Below are positions 10,901 through 18,714 of a stretch of 33,559 nt of DNA, piece after piece. How positions within the stretch are numbered: the first letter of the stretch is position 1; each line of letters begins with the position of its first letter. The translations under genes and the position numbers were made by a program. The DNA comes from a bacterium (GTDB lineage: Bacteria > Armatimonadota > UBA5829), in the NCBI GenBank assembly GCA_021371935.1, contig JAJFVF010000020.1:1-33559 (forward strand), read 5' to 3'. Below the pieces are notes generated by a model. It was not told where the DNA came from. It saw nothing but the letters and a program-made list of their open reading frames with translations, and ran no database searches.

Positions 10901-13900
10901 GCCGATAGGTGTTATTACGGCCTGTTTGGACGAAAAACCGGCGTTGCCAGCTATTACAAGCACACGTGAGATGTCAGATGCAGTGTAAGAACCTGCAAAG
11001 CCAATAACCGGCTCTGTAAATACGGCTGTATAGTTGATCGTCCCGTCGGTAGTTGGATCGTCCTGAGAACCAGCCTGGTTTATCGTACACTCAGGAGCTG
11101 ATCCATCATACCAGATAGAATCGCTTGCAGATGCGGTATTACCACTGCCCGCAGCATTTGTGGCGACATTTGCAGGAACAGAGACAGTAATGCTGCCCTT
11201 GCCTGCCGCTGACCTGATAACCAGGTCATAATAGGAACCACCGCCGTCGAGGACAGTGTCGGTGGCGCCCGCAGTCCCGCTGATCTCTATGTCATCAGCT
11301 GTAAGGCCATATACCGGCTCGCTGAATATTATCGCGAAGTGGATCGGCAACGACGATGTGGGGTCAGACTGTCCAATTGCATCACTGACAACTACACTCG
11401 GCACTTCATCCACAAAACTCGCACTGGCAGTATTTGATGGAAGATTACCAAAACCAGTGGAAGTTGAATTTGCCGCATCACCAGGGACATAACAGCTCAC
11501 CGTGCCGCTTGCGTATGGAGTAACCTCAACCCGATAGACACTGTTCGGTGTCGTCTCAATAAAGCCTGAAATATAGCCGTTGTCGATGTCTACATCAGTG
11601 GATGCAAAACCATCTACATCCTCAGAAAAAGCAACAGTGAATGTCAACGGTATTGAAATTGCCGGACTCGCCGGGGCTGTAACTGTACAGCTCGGTGGAT
11701 AACCGGACGTATCATTGCCGATACAATATCTGTATTTCAGAGAATTGTTCGTCACATCCTGATAGCTCAAGTGAGGATTGTCATTTTCGTCCAATACCAG
11801 AGACACATATCGTCCGACATCGTTGGTGTCTGTCTCCGCCTCCGCCTGGCCATCATCCAAAATTGATACTGACCAAGCCGGACCCTCACTGCTGTCACCC
11901 TCTGCTATCTTGAGGTTGCCGTCAATGGAGTCATAGTAACCGATAACAGGCTTATCATCTGAATCCAGGACAAGTGAACAATACGTCCCCACGCTGTTTG
12001 TTGTGTCTACTGTTCCTATTGTCCAAGTCGGACTTACAGCTGCGCTGCCTTGGGCATATCTTAGGTCACCGTTCGTGACATCATAATATGCAATACGCGG
12101 AAAGCCGCCGGAATCCAGTGCCAGAGAGCTGTACTGGCCAACATCGTTTGCACTTTCGACAGTTGTGATAGTAAATGAAGGGCTTGTGGCCAAGGTGCCT
12201 TCGGCATATTTCAAAGCTGTATTGGTCGTATCATAATAACTGATACGCGGCTTACCGGCAGAGTCCAGTGCCAGCGAGCAGTATTTGCCCACATCACCGA
12301 CCGAATCGACAGTCTGTATTGTCCACGTCGGGTCGTTCACAGCACTGCCCTGGGCGTAAAGAAGGTCATGATTGGTCTCGTCGTAATAGGCTATTCGGGG
12401 TCTGCCATTGATATCCAGAGCAAGGGAACAATACGTGCCCACTCTGTCACTGGCCCCTGATGATCCGTCAACTATACCGGATTTCCATACACCATTCCTT
12501 AAGTAGATATACTTAAGGTCAGTATTGGTGACATCATAGTAAGCTATATGTGGGTTCCCATCGGAATCAAGCGCAAGCGATGTATAGGAACCTACATTTG
12601 AAGCGCTGCCGTCCAGAGTCTGCACCTGCCATTGAGTGCCGTCCCAAGCCGCATACTTCAGGTCGCCATTTGTGCTGTCGTAGTAGCTGACTTTTGGATA
12701 ACCACTGTCCGGGTCCAGCTTGAGAGAACTCGCCAAACCTAGCGTTGCCGTCACACCATATGACCCACCGTCATCGGCCACGTCATTCCAGTATCTATTG
12801 GTACAACCAACACTGAGCGTATATGAAACCGAATTGCCCGCAGTATCATAAGCGGTAATTGTAATTACATTTGTGCCCGGCTCAAGATAAATGCCGTTTT
12901 TAGCCCAAGATGTTGTGCCCGTACATGTACCGCTGCCGCCGCGGTCATTTGACCAGGTTACTCGGGCGACGCTTGTGTCATCAGTAACATTACCTGCAAT
13001 GTCTATAATGGGTCTGGCAGTGGTGTATGTGGCAGAATTATCAGACACCACACTAATACCATCACCTGCATCCGGCCGAGTTAACGCCAAGCCAGATGGC
13101 GCAACATCATCATATACGACTGAGTTGACAGTGCATGCACACTGACTTGCTGACCAGTTTCCTACACCCTGGTCGTCCGAGGTCGCACTGTCTTGCGGCA
13201 CATAAATCCTGACACGGCCGGGGTAGGTCATTCCGCTTACGCCGACGGTAAATACCTCTCCTGAATATCCATCATCCTCAGTCAAAACAGCCGTTTTTGT
13301 GCCGCCTGCGGCCCCCGCATTGCTTACCGACTCAAACTCAATATCGCTGCCGGAAAAACCACTTACTGCCTTGCTGAACTCTATGTGGAAGAATACATTC
13401 GGGTCATTTGTCGGATCGCTTGATATGGGAGTAATTTTAGTGCGCGGCGCATCAATGTACGTGACAACAGGACCAGCCACATCCTCCTCATTTGTCAGTG
13501 GCTCATCATCGGAAGTCGTAAATGCACCTGCGCCGATATACAGACTAAGCTGGCAATCCTTGGCAGGATATACAGTATAGGTAATTACATTGCCTGAAAC
13601 AGAGACTAATGTAAGGTTGCCATTGCCGCTGTCGCATTTGTCCCCCAATGGAAAAGGAGTGGCATATATATCCGTATCAGGACTGCAATATAGAATAATT
13701 TTGCTGGCATCCTTAATGCTTATCACTCCCTCACCGGTGGTGGTGAGTGTTATATAGAACGTTACCGGCATGTTTACACCCGGCTGGCCTATCACCTGAG
13801 TGCTTGGCGCAGTAATGGTGACACCAACCTGTGCCCATAAGCCGCTTGCGGCAATCATTAGCAAACCACTGATAAGAAGAGATAATGTGAAGAAGCGCGA

Positions 13901-13924
13901 CTTACTCCTGCGGCACGTTCCCAT
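4907..13924 (-). CDS. Giant secreted Ig-repeat / double-propeller protein (3005 aa)
   Basis: The N-terminus (MGTCRRSKSRFF, then a hydrophobic segment ending GLWAQ) is a signal peptide. Sixteen copies of an ~85-100-residue Ig-like repeat (Big-type) follow, with the pattern A-x-GQ-x-DPT ... F-x-V-x-FSE-x-V-x-GF ... Y-x-V-x-VSGM ... G-x-V-x-x-x-IPAG ... D-x-AGN. The first copy is near residue 165 and the last ends near 2720. Residues ~390-738 and ~1563-1910 are two blocks of seven ~50-residue repeats (SLALDSxGxPRISYYD, then DLKYA), each plausibly one seven-bladed propeller. Two further Ig modules (GxCxGTTSW, then DTAGN) bracket the array near 275-370 and 2725-2820. The last ~185 residues are a separate domain with GRGFWVRF, GWNIIGNPF and AFWVKAE. 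GGAG lies 12 nt before the ATG. The protein is a likely surface or matrix protein; its ligand is unknown and no enzymatic motif was found. Confidence 0.93.
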   Translation of the reverse strand: MGTCRRSKSRFFTLSLLISGLLMIAASGLWAQVGVTITAPSTQVIGQPGVNMPVTFYITLTTTGEGVISIKDASKIILYCSPDTDIYATPFPLGDKCDSGNGNLTLVSVSGNVITYTVYPAKDCQLSLYIGAGAFTTSDDEPLTNEEDVAGPVVTYIDAPRTKITPISSDPTNDPNVFFHIEFSKAVSGFSGSDIEFESVSNAGAAGGTKTAVLTEDDGYSGEVFTVGVSGMTYPGRVRIYVPQDSATSDDQGVGNWSASQCACTVNSVVYDDVAPSGLALTRPDAGDGISVVSDNSATYTTARPIIDIAGNVTDDTSVARVTWSNDRGGSGTCTGTTSWAKNGIYLEPGTNVITITAYDTAGNSVSYTLSVGCTNRYWNDVADDGGSYGVTATLGLASSLKLDPDSGYPKVSYYDSTNGDLKYAAWDGTQWQVQTLDGSASNVGSYTSLALDSDGNPHIAYYDVTNTDLKYIYLRNGVWKSGIVDGSSGASDRVGTYCSLALDINGRPRIAYYDETNHDLLYAQGSAVNDPTWTIQTVDSVGDVGKYCSLALDSAGKPRISYYDTTNTALKYAEGTLATSPSFTITTVESANDVGQYSSLALDSGGFPRIAYYDVTNGDLRYAQGSAAVSPTWTIGTVDTTNSVGTYCSLVLDSDDKPVIGYYDSIDGNLKIAEGDSSEGPAWSVSILDDGQAEAETDTNDVGRYVSLVLDENDNPHLSYQDVTNNSLKYRYCIGNDTSGYPPSCTVTAPASPAISIPLTFTVAFSEDVDGFASTDVDIDNGYISGFIETTPNSVYRVEVTPYASGTVSCYVPGDAANSTSTGFGNLPSNTASASFVDEVPSVVVSDAIGQSDPTSSLPIHFAIIFSEPVYGLTADDIEISGTAGATDTVLDGGGSYYDLVIRSAAGKGSITVSVPANVATNAAGSGNTASASDSIWYDGSAPECTINQAGSQDDPTTDGTINYTAVFTEPVIGFAGSYTASDISRVLVIAGNAGFSSKQAVITPIGTADSYGHYSNYNVAVRGMSSSGTVRVSIPEGAAWDCNPSGVGINTNEESTSTDNVVQYYYSGDTAPSVLVNQATWQSDPTENTTIHFTAVFSEIVTGFTDSDVVLDGTAGATTASVTSTSGGTTYDIAVSGMIKSGTVIVTIPIGVAQDADGNGNKPSESTDNTVQYYMPLTVSVAPGASQSDPATTLPIVFTATFSKVVSPTDFTSSDIEVSGTAFEDGTTPTVTVSNADSTYKVYTISVSNIHKSGTVTVRIPGDVVTVDGFGNSASGTASVQYDAPAPTVEVNQAEGQADPTNGSVIHFTAVFSDTVTGFSSSGVTVSGAGADTVTITGSGTTYDIAVSGMDEFGVVEVNVNAGAAYNADNISNAASTSTDNEVTYDNVSPSVVVARATTQSTTVYDVSAVNFKVTFSEAVSGFASSDVVISGTACASTATITGSGAVYNVAVSGMTTDGTVTMSIPANVVTDFAGNSNTASTTDTTYAPLVTYYSTPAVTINQASYQDDPVQACPIYFTAVFNEPVTDFDDTSDLYIVKSDPTTLTGTAVPTFTETGPANNVGKYSFLTVDPSDNLHVSYFDSTANTLKYATGNAANSRWSTGIADAGGWAACTSLAVNGLGYPRISYYDMVDSDLKYAIWNGSRWDSQTVDEAGDVGQYTSLKLSSTGVPYISYYDATNTRLKYAYYKNSVWHCSVVDGGADADDNVGIHSSLALDASGRPRIAYYDLENGDLLYAEGSAAENPTWTIKTVDFSSYVGAYVSLALDSAGKPRISYYDEWNGNLKYAEGDAATNPTFTVMTVDDGKDGDDDYDVGQFSSLKLDSNGLPRISYYDATDNVLKYAQGNAASSPITWTIITADDGDPADAEDPGDDVGMYSSLILDSSDIPIISYYDATNGNLKYAYGDAAIATSFTDATMTDGTTYEIAVNGLVGEGTVTAAVPADVAADSAGIKNKASTSTDNHVHLDNQPPAVEISLANGQSGTTNVSPINFVVTFNETVIGFDADKVTVTGTGTGGTAAIEKIVTPIAAGIQYNVSVSGMVEGTVKLGVGAGVVVDTAGNANTASTTEEAGVTDTVLYDTTSPIATIDLADGQDDPTMVLPINFKVTLSEAVTSFTEDNVDISDSTVGDNLSVEVSAIDALSYSVTVDDASHSGSVIINIPVGSLQDAAGNYNVNAADEANIIDNEVVYDDQTNPTVTITKADGQADIVNTQPVRFEVVFSEPVTGFGDSADDVMISGTAGGTKTAIVTGSSATYTVSVYGMTSTGTVQIDIPEGAAADLSGFNDSEASDGGDNVVTYDIASPTVTMEPAIGQDNPTDVSPVHFRVLFSEAVSGFTSSDVTVSGTANPTTAVVTPGDGSLNSIYDVVVSGMTSSGFVAISIPAGAAYDEAGNASLDGFLLDQISYNWPGPSVTITKFDDQADPTNMSTIYFTVVFSTEVTGFEGSDVTLDGSADPTNAEVTSIDGAIYTVAVSGMSSSGDVTISIPMDSAYDLDGNGNVASGECTVEYDMDVPSVILSRAPGQEDSTRTIPISFKAVFSEPISGFTKSDVKLTGTAGGTKSITVLEADPLDKTTYTITVSGLTSAGTVIAQIPAGVVSDEAGNLNTVSSSVTVTYAWQPLTATLSLAEGQADPTKDSPINLVVVFSEAVTDFVTGDITLGGTAAATQAVITNTGDNKTYSVAISGMSKTGEVIAYVEADEAHNDYGDGNLVTGTVSVDFDGVAPTVAITSPTTDTQCTRNVNTVSIAGTASDDSGIANVKWSNSKGSNGECSGTTSWSTGDITITSDGDDSYSETITITVTDTAGNKATDSLIVNVLERTPSDDIWTDIAMVSLPIIPDETDPKMAVGFYSNSWAMYDTLANEYVMYPDEQTYFDPANETPGRGFWVRFGSTRITPTGMIPSQESDATIHLYAGWNIIGNPFVSNVTWDPDAIKVSYSGHTYSLSEADDLVGNYAWGWDPEAGSYYLVYDKTEVSDAVGVLAPWQAFWVKAEAECDLVLPAP
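8190..9236 (-). repeat. Second seven-repeat propeller block in the 3005-aa protein
   Basis: Seven ~50-residue units with the pattern VGxYxSLxLDSxGxPRISYYD ... LKYA are encoded here. They interrupt an Ig-like repeat. The first half of that repeat (QASYQDDPVQACPIYFTAVF) is encoded just upstream, near 9400, and the second half (MTDGTTYEIAVNGLVGEGTV) just downstream, near 8150. Confidence 0.8.
11711..12750 (-). repeat. First seven-repeat propeller block in the 3005-aa protein
   Basis: Seven ~50-residue units of the same type as in the second block run from LASSLKLDPDSGYPKVSYYD to HLSYQDVTNNSLKYRY. This block lies between complete Ig-like modules and does not split one. Confidence 0.8.
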
Positions 13925-14064
13925 AGTATATTAGTTCTCCTTTGTCGCCACCCATGAATAAACAACCTCACCAAATTCAGTGAGGAGGTGGCTTCTCTTT
14001 CCTTCGCAAGGCCGACTCTGATGAGCCGGCAATAATTTGATGCTTTACTTCAACCGTATAAACC
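13925..14064 (-). promoter_or_regulatory. Structured 5' leader of the 3005-aa protein gene
   Basis: About 140 nt of predicted leader carry two stem-loops. One is an 8-bp stem with a 4-nt loop at 14011-14030 (GCCGGCTC/GAGTCGGC with one G-T pair). The other is a nested stem at 13947-13992: GCCACC/GGTGGC outside CCTCAC/GTGAGG, with a 13-nt bulge on one side. A GGAG ribosome binding site follows. It shares GAAAGAG, GCCACCTC, CTGAATT and GGGTGGCG with the leader of the 2719 gene. The remainder of the 304-bp gap (14065-14228) holds the promoter and nothing else I recognise. Confidence 0.5.
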
Positions 14065-14070
14065 AAACCC

Positions 14071-14100
14071 AATATATCGCAGCGGCAGTGCCGTTGTCAA
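14071..14100 (-). promoter_or_regulatory. Sigma70-type promoter for the 3005-aa protein operon
   Basis: A perfect -35 TTGACA (14095-14100, minus strand) is followed after 18 nt by a -10 TATATT (14071-14076, 5 of 6 matches). The start point would be near 14064. Confidence 0.6.
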
Positions 14101-14228
14101 TACATTGGAGATTCTATTTGAGGCTCCATGAGGTTTAGCTAACCTGCACCAGCGCCTCCATTTACCCATTTTTGGACGACCAAATAAACCTGCTTGTTCC
14201 AGCATCACATACCGGTTTGCATATTGTT

Positions 14229-14870
14229 TCAAGAGTTGTCAGCGTCTTCTTCTGTGACTCTGATTTTGCGCAGGTGACACGTATCGTTAAAGAGCGATAA
14301 AGCAGGACGATCACCCAGATCAAGTATAGAAATACCGGCATTGGACATACGCAGGCATCGAAAAAACGTTGGTTCCAGACTGCAAGCAGCGCATATGAGG
14401 CCTCGAAGAGAACCGCCATGCACCACTGCAAGCAGGCGCTCACCATCTTTATGTTTTTCCGATATCATTTGCAGGAACTCGCCGCAGCGGGATATCAGGC
14501 TTTCCAGAGTTTCGGCTCCCGGCGGACGGTAATGCACCGAATCTTCACGCCATCTGCGATAGTCTTCCGGATACTGCTGTTTGAATTCTTTCTGAGTCAA
14601 ACCTTGAACTTTATCAAAGCATGCTTCTCGGATCAGCTCAGTGGTCTGAACAGACAGGCTATGCGGTGCAGATATGATCTCAGCAGTGGCAACGGCGCGA
14701 CCCAGGTCGCTGGAATATATGGCATCTAACTTTTCAGAGGCTAATCGAGCCGCCGCTGCTTCAGCCTGTTTTACGCCGAGTGGAGTCAAAGGCGAGTCGG
14801 CATGACCCTGGATCCTGCCCTCGAGATTGTGCACGGTCTCGCCGTGTCTGACCAGATATAAAGTTATCAT
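14229..14870 (-). CDS. Histidine phosphatase family protein
   Basis: This 213-residue protein belongs to the histidine phosphatase (phosphoglycerate-mutase-like) superfamily, which removes phosphate through a phosphohistidine. The phosphate pocket is visible: Arg8-His9-Gly10 (LVRHGET), Arg58 in YSSDLGRAVATAE, Glu82 and the second histidine His151 in VVHGGSLRG. The length is typical of alpha-ribazole phosphatase/GpmB-like members, but no cobalamin genes are nearby, so the substrate cannot be named. Its ATG overlaps the stop codon of the upstream polynucleotide-kinase-like gene (ATGA, 14867-14870). The two are therefore translationally coupled and probably work on a shared pathway. No terminator was seen after the stop. 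Confidence 0.92.
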   Translation of the reverse strand: MITLYLVRHGETVHNLEGRIQGHADSPLTPLGVKQAEAAAARLASEKLDAIYSSDLGRAVATAEIISAPHSLSVQTTELIREACFDKVQGLTQKEFKQQYPEDYRRWREDSVHYRPPGAETLESLISRCGEFLQMISEKHKDGERLLAVVHGGSLRGLICAACSLEPTFFRCLRMSNAGISILDLGDRPALSLFNDTCHLRKIRVTEEDADNS

Positions 14871-15925
14871 ATGTCTCCCTGTTTCAATACTCCAAGCTCC
14901 CTGCCGTCACGACTCACACGTATGGAACCCATCTGCACCACCTTGACAGGCGATATGCTCTTAAGAGGCGAAAGAACGAATATAAATCGCTGTTTGAAGT
15001 CTATTGACTGAATCAGCCCGACACCGAGCGTATTGGCATTCTCATCGGCAAGGCCAACTAGCAGGTTCTGAAGCGACTCGCCCGCCGCGATTGTAATATT
15101 GCTCGTTTTGAAAAGTTCCTCAAGCGCTCTGCGGCCATCAGCCCTGCACTGCTTCTCCGATACGATAAATATGCCCCTGTCCGTGATTTCCGCATGCAAA
15201 ACCCGGCACTTGAGGGACTGCTCGGCTGACTTGATATATTGCCATTTCACCGGCCTGCCGGTCGAAAGCAATGTGTTCCATAAGCAGACATCATTCATAT
15301 GTATGATATGGCCGGGCGCATCATGAAAGTGCTTGTAAAAGCTCAACTGGCGGCGCGCCGTACGAAACTCAATCGGTTTGCGCCTGGCCTGATCGGATGA
15401 GGTGAGCCTGCACACCTTTATAGAACTCACTTTCGTGAATGGAAGCAGCAGATGGTCTATCTCATGGCGTTTTTCGATTCCGATAAGATAGTCAGGGCGG
15501 ACAAGGTCGGTCTTATAGGTTTTGAGTCTGCGGCCGAGTGCTCCGTCGACCAGTCCAGTCGTGTCGACCACCACAAGTCTGGCTCCCTGCTTTATCGCAG
15601 CATCGACCATCTTCTTCGTACCGACCACGCTTTCGAGCATATGACCGACCGGGCTCGTGTTGCCGACGAAATACAGCCGCTTTGCCCGAAGGTCTGAAAG
15701 TGAATTGATGTTTCTATCGACTACTGCCATGCCTATAGTGCCGGGGGCGCCGACTTCTGACTGACCTACGTCCGCATCGACCACCGCCGTAGGCAGACCT
15801 GCCTCATAGCCAGCCTTGCAAAGCTGCAGGCAAAAGCTCGTCTTGCCGACATCAACCCCGCCGACAACCATTGCTAAGCCAGGTTTGGAGATGATCTCGG
15901 ATATATTGTTATCCCAATCCGCCAT
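14867..15925 (-). CDS. Clp1/Grc3-family polynucleotide 5'-hydroxyl kinase
   Basis: This 352-residue P-loop protein matches the Clp1/Nol9/Grc3 group (CLP1_P type), whose characterised members phosphorylate the 5'-hydroxyl of RNA or DNA with ATP. Walker A is GGVDVGKTS (~22-30). The diagnostic DADVGQSEVG follows (~51-60), with GAPGTIGMA after it, then VVDTTGLVDG (~123) and a lid-like basic segment RRLKTYKTDLVRPDYLIG. The C-terminal ~150 residues form the beta-rich part seen in archaeal and bacterial members. Substrate and physiological role in bacteria are not established. No clear ribosome binding site precedes the ATG; a short hairpin (GCGTC/GACGC, 15931-15947) lies directly upstream, so initiation may be weak or leaderless. 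The start therefore carries some doubt. It forms an overlapping pair with the histidine phosphatase gene and is divergent from the prepilin-like gene at 16133. Confidence 0.87.
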   Translation of the reverse strand: MADWDNNISEIISKPGLAMVVGGVDVGKTSFCLQLCKAGYEAGLPTAVVDADVGQSEVGAPGTIGMAVVDRNINSLSDLRAKRLYFVGNTSPVGHMLESVVGTKKMVDAAIKQGARLVVVDTTGLVDGALGRRLKTYKTDLVRPDYLIGIEKRHEIDHLLLPFTKVSSIKVCRLTSSDQARRKPIEFRTARRQLSFYKHFHDAPGHIIHMNDVCLWNTLLSTGRPVKWQYIKSAEQSLKCRVLHAEITDRGIFIVSEKQCRADGRRALEELFKTSNITIAAGESLQNLLVGLADENANTLGVGLIQSIDFKQRFIFVLSPLKSISPVKVVQMGSIRVSRDGRELGVLKQGDI

Positions 15926-15989
15926 ATAATGCGTCTTAACACGACGCGGGGTAAATTCCTGCGTAAAAAGTCTCCCAGAAAATCACCCA

Positions 15990-16017
15990 TTGACAAGTAG
16001 GAAAAAGATGCCATAAT
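15990..16017 (+). promoter_or_regulatory. Sigma70-type promoter for the prepilin-like gene at 16133
   Basis: A perfect -35 TTGACA (15990-15995) and a -10 CATAAT (16012-16017, 5 of 6) are separated by 16 nt. The leader would be ~110 nt long and contains an inverted repeat, TGCACT/AGTGCA (16091-16117), immediately before the AGGAAGG ribosome binding site. Confidence 0.6.
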
Positions 16018-16132
16018 GTGTATATAAGTTCGATATAGGTGCAATAAAAACACCAGCAAACATAATTGGTCTTGCAGGTCACTTGTTATATGCACTGCGG
16101 GCGGGCAAAATAGTGCACAGGAAGGTTTTGTT

Positions 16133-16861
16133 ATGAAGCGAGGGTTTACTTTAATTGAACTGTTGGTCGTGATTGCGATAATTGCAATCTTGGCAGCAAT
16201 ACTTTTCCCCGTACTGGCCGGAGCCAAAGAAAAAGCCAGAGTAACAGCATGCTGCTCAAATCTGAAGCAGATCGGCTCGGCATTCAATATATATGTGGAC
16301 GAGTATAACGGCCGCTATCCTGCGAGTGCGCGCACGAGGTGCCCAAACGACCCCACAACCCCGCCACAACATACACAAGTTGTCACCTGGGATGCTGCCA
16401 TTTACAAATATGTAAGGAATACCAATATCTTCTGCTGTCCATCCGACAAGGCCGCTCGACCGTCAGTTTCGTGGATAAACGGTAAACCCCTGCCTCGCAG
16501 CTATGTCATGAACGATCAATTGACGTGGGATGTTGTGCTTTATGGGGGGTCAGTTAATAACGGCGGCACATGGACCCAGGGAGAGATGAATAGTGGATCA
16601 TCTCACTACATCCTGCTCTCCGAATGGCAGCGCCACGAGAACTACTATGGAGATGGTGTTGATGCCTGGAACGATTTTGGAGGCTGGGACTGTTCGACAG
16701 GTATCCGCTTAGCCAAAGCAGGTGTACACCTTAGTGGCACTGTACTTGACTACCTCTTCTTTGACGGCCACGTAAAAAGCTATCAGCCGAAGATAGTTAA
16801 CAGCAAACCGGAGTATTATTGGGGCTACCTTGCCGGTGTTGGAGACGCTCACCGTCCATAG
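16133..16861 (+). CDS. Prepilin-like protein (type II/IV pseudopilin N-terminus, DUF1559-like tail)
   Basis: This 242-residue protein begins MKRG followed by [19 protein letters not shown], a textbook type IV prepilin/pseudopilin cleavage site (after Gly4) and N-terminal helix. The following [19 protein letters not shown] and the near-C-terminal FFDGHVKS resemble the DUF1559 / H-X9-DG prepilin-associated family common in Planctomycetota and Armatimonadota; here the spacing is H-X11-DG. Family members are cleaved by a prepilin peptidase and inserted in the inner membrane, possibly as minor pseudopilins. No peptidase or assembly ATPase gene is in the window. AGGAAGG lies 8 nt before the ATG. 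It is monocistronic and converges with typA, with only 5 bp between the stop codons. A paralogue lies at 28735. Confidence 0.93.
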   Translation: MKRGFTLIELLVVIAIIAILAAILFPVLAGAKEKARVTACCSNLKQIGSAFNIYVDEYNGRYPASARTRCPNDPTTPPQHTQVVTWDAAIYKYVRNTNIFCCPSDKAARPSVSWINGKPLPRSYVMNDQLTWDVVLYGGSVNNGGTWTQGEMNSGSSHYILLSEWQRHENYYGDGVDAWNDFGGWDCSTGIRLAKAGVHLSGTVLDYLFFDGHVKSYQPKIVNSKPEYYWGYLAGVGDAHRP

Positions 16862-16866
16862 CCTGT

Positions 16867-18708
16867 CTATCTGTTTTTGCGTGCGGCCAGGGTCCTGTTC
16901 AGGTCGCTCAATATGCGCTTGCGGAACCTGATCTCGTCAGGGGTCACTTCCAACAGCTCATCGTCACCTATCCACGATAGAGCCTGCTCGAGCATGAACT
17001 TGCGTGCAGGAGTTATCAAAACCGTGGCGTCTTCAGTCGATGAGCGCATGTTTGTCGCATGCTTGGCCTTTGTGACGTTTACCACCATGTCGTCCGAACG
17101 CGAATTCTCGCCGACCACCTGCCCCTCATACACCTCATCGCCGGGCGAGACGAACAGTGTCGAGCGCTCCTGAAGCGGGGCTATCGAATAGGCAGTGGCG
17201 CGTCCGGTCTCCTTGGATATGAGGCTTCCACGGCTGCGACCGGAAATCTCACCGCGATATGGTCCATATTCCTTGAACAGACGAGACATTATGCCCAGTC
17301 CTTTGGTCCAAGTCAGAAAGTCCGTCCTAAAACCGATCAAGCCGCGAGTGGGAACATCGAATATCAGGCGGTTCATACCCGCTTCGTCTTTGTCCATGGA
17401 GACCATCTCGCCTTTGCGCTTGGCCAGTTCCTCAATGATCGTGCCGACGAACTCATCATGAATGTCTATCGTAACCTCTTCTATCGGTTCACACATTACA
17501 CCGTTGATCTTTTTTGTGATGGCTCGGGGTTTACTGACACAGACTTCATAGCCCTCGCGGCGCATGGTCTCAAGCAATATCGCAAGCTGAAGCTCGCCGC
17601 GCCCGGATACTATTAATGCATCGGGACGATCGGTATCTTCGACCCGCAGACTGATATTGGTCTTGATCTCACGGTGGAGCCGGTTGGAAATATTGCGCAT
17701 GGTGACCAGCTTGCCGCTCCTGCCGGACCATGGTCCATTGTTTACGATGAACTCCATCGAAACAGTCGGCTCGTCAATACGTATCAGCTCCAAAGGCTCG
17801 GGGTTCTCCGCGTCGGCAATGGTCTCGCCGACCTCCACCTCGGGGTATCCCGCCAGCAGCACTATCTCGCCAGCCGAGACCTCGTCAACGTCCCAGCGCT
17901 TCAAGCCCTCATAGATGAACATACGGGTGATCTGAAATGTGTCTTGAGTGCCGTCGCGTTTGATGATGGCGACAGTCTCGCCTCGATGCACCTTTCCACG
18001 CAATATCTTGCCGCCGAACATTCGGCCAAGATGATCGTCATAGTCCAGGTTGGTGACCTGAAGCTGAAACGGTTTGTCCATCTCGACCACAGGCGGCGGG
18101 ACATGCTCTAAAATCATATTGAACAGCGGATCGATATCTTTTGGGTCGTTGGTAGGATCGAGCACGGCATATCCCTCGACACCTGAGGCAAACAGATATG
18201 GAAACTCGAGCTGGCTCTCATCGCAGCCCAGGTCGATGAACAGGTCCAGTACCTCATCGACCACCTCGAACGGCCTTGCTCCGGGACGGTCTATCTTGTT
18301 GATTACAACTATTGGTTTGAGCTTTTGCTCCAGGGCTTTTTTGAGCACGAACCGAGTCTGAGGCATAGGGCCTTCGCATGCATCCACAAGCAGCAGCACG
18401 CCGTCGACGGATCGCAGTATTCGCTCGACCTCGCCGCCGAAGTCGCTGTGGCCCGGAGTGTCTACGATGTTTATCTTGACGCCGTTGTAGTGGACCGCAG
18501 TTACCTTAGACAGGATCGTGATGCCCTTCTCACGTTCCAGGTCATTAGAGTCCATCACTCGCTCGGCCACTACCTGATTGGCGCGAAATATTCCGCTCTG
18601 TTTGAGCAGTTCATCGACCAGGGTGGTCTTGCCATGATCGACGTGTGCTATGATTGCTATATTGCGTATATTCTCGCGGACCTGAATTGTCTTTTCCAGT
18701 GTGCTCAT
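16867..18708 (-). CDS. typA: Ribosome-associated translational GTPase TypA/BipA
   Basis: This 613-residue protein is a full-length TypA/BipA, a GTPase that binds the ribosome and aids 50S assembly and stress or cold adaptation in characterised species. G1 is AHVDHGKT (21-28), the switch region REKGITI (~59-65), G3 DTPGH (83-87) and G4 NKID (137-140). EF-G-like domains II, III and V follow, and the TypA-specific C-terminal domain ([13 protein letters not shown], then ATAYSI) is present. The ATG has only a weak AGGG ribosome binding site. Directly upstream (18715-18790) lies a copy of the double-hairpin repeat, which would fall in the 5' untranslated region. Convergent with the prepilin-like gene; no terminator is visible in the 5-bp gap. 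Confidence 0.97.
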   Translation of the reverse strand: MSTLEKTIQVRENIRNIAIIAHVDHGKTTLVDELLKQSGIFRANQVVAERVMDSNDLEREKGITILSKVTAVHYNGVKINIVDTPGHSDFGGEVERILRSVDGVLLLVDACEGPMPQTRFVLKKALEQKLKPIVVINKIDRPGARPFEVVDEVLDLFIDLGCDESQLEFPYLFASGVEGYAVLDPTNDPKDIDPLFNMILEHVPPPVVEMDKPFQLQVTNLDYDDHLGRMFGGKILRGKVHRGETVAIIKRDGTQDTFQITRMFIYEGLKRWDVDEVSAGEIVLLAGYPEVEVGETIADAENPEPLELIRIDEPTVSMEFIVNNGPWSGRSGKLVTMRNISNRLHREIKTNISLRVEDTDRPDALIVSGRGELQLAILLETMRREGYEVCVSKPRAITKKINGVMCEPIEEVTIDIHDEFVGTIIEELAKRKGEMVSMDKDEAGMNRLIFDVPTRGLIGFRTDFLTWTKGLGIMSRLFKEYGPYRGEISGRSRGSLISKETGRATAYSIAPLQERSTLFVSPGDEVYEGQVVGENSRSDDMVVNVTKAKHATNMRSSTEDATVLITPARKFMLEQALSWIGDDELLEVTPDEIRFRKRILSDLNRTLAARKNR

Positions 18709-18714
18709 TTACCC

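Noticed and set aside
5118-13580. Many plus-strand open frames opposite the 3005-residue gene
   Set aside because: They are antisense to a single continuous coding frame with clear domain repeats, and they lack signal peptides, ribosome binding sites or recognisable families.
14050-14446. Short minus-strand frames downstream of the phosphatase gene
   Set aside because: They overlap the phosphatase gene in another frame or the promoter region, with no ribosome binding site or recognisable sequence.
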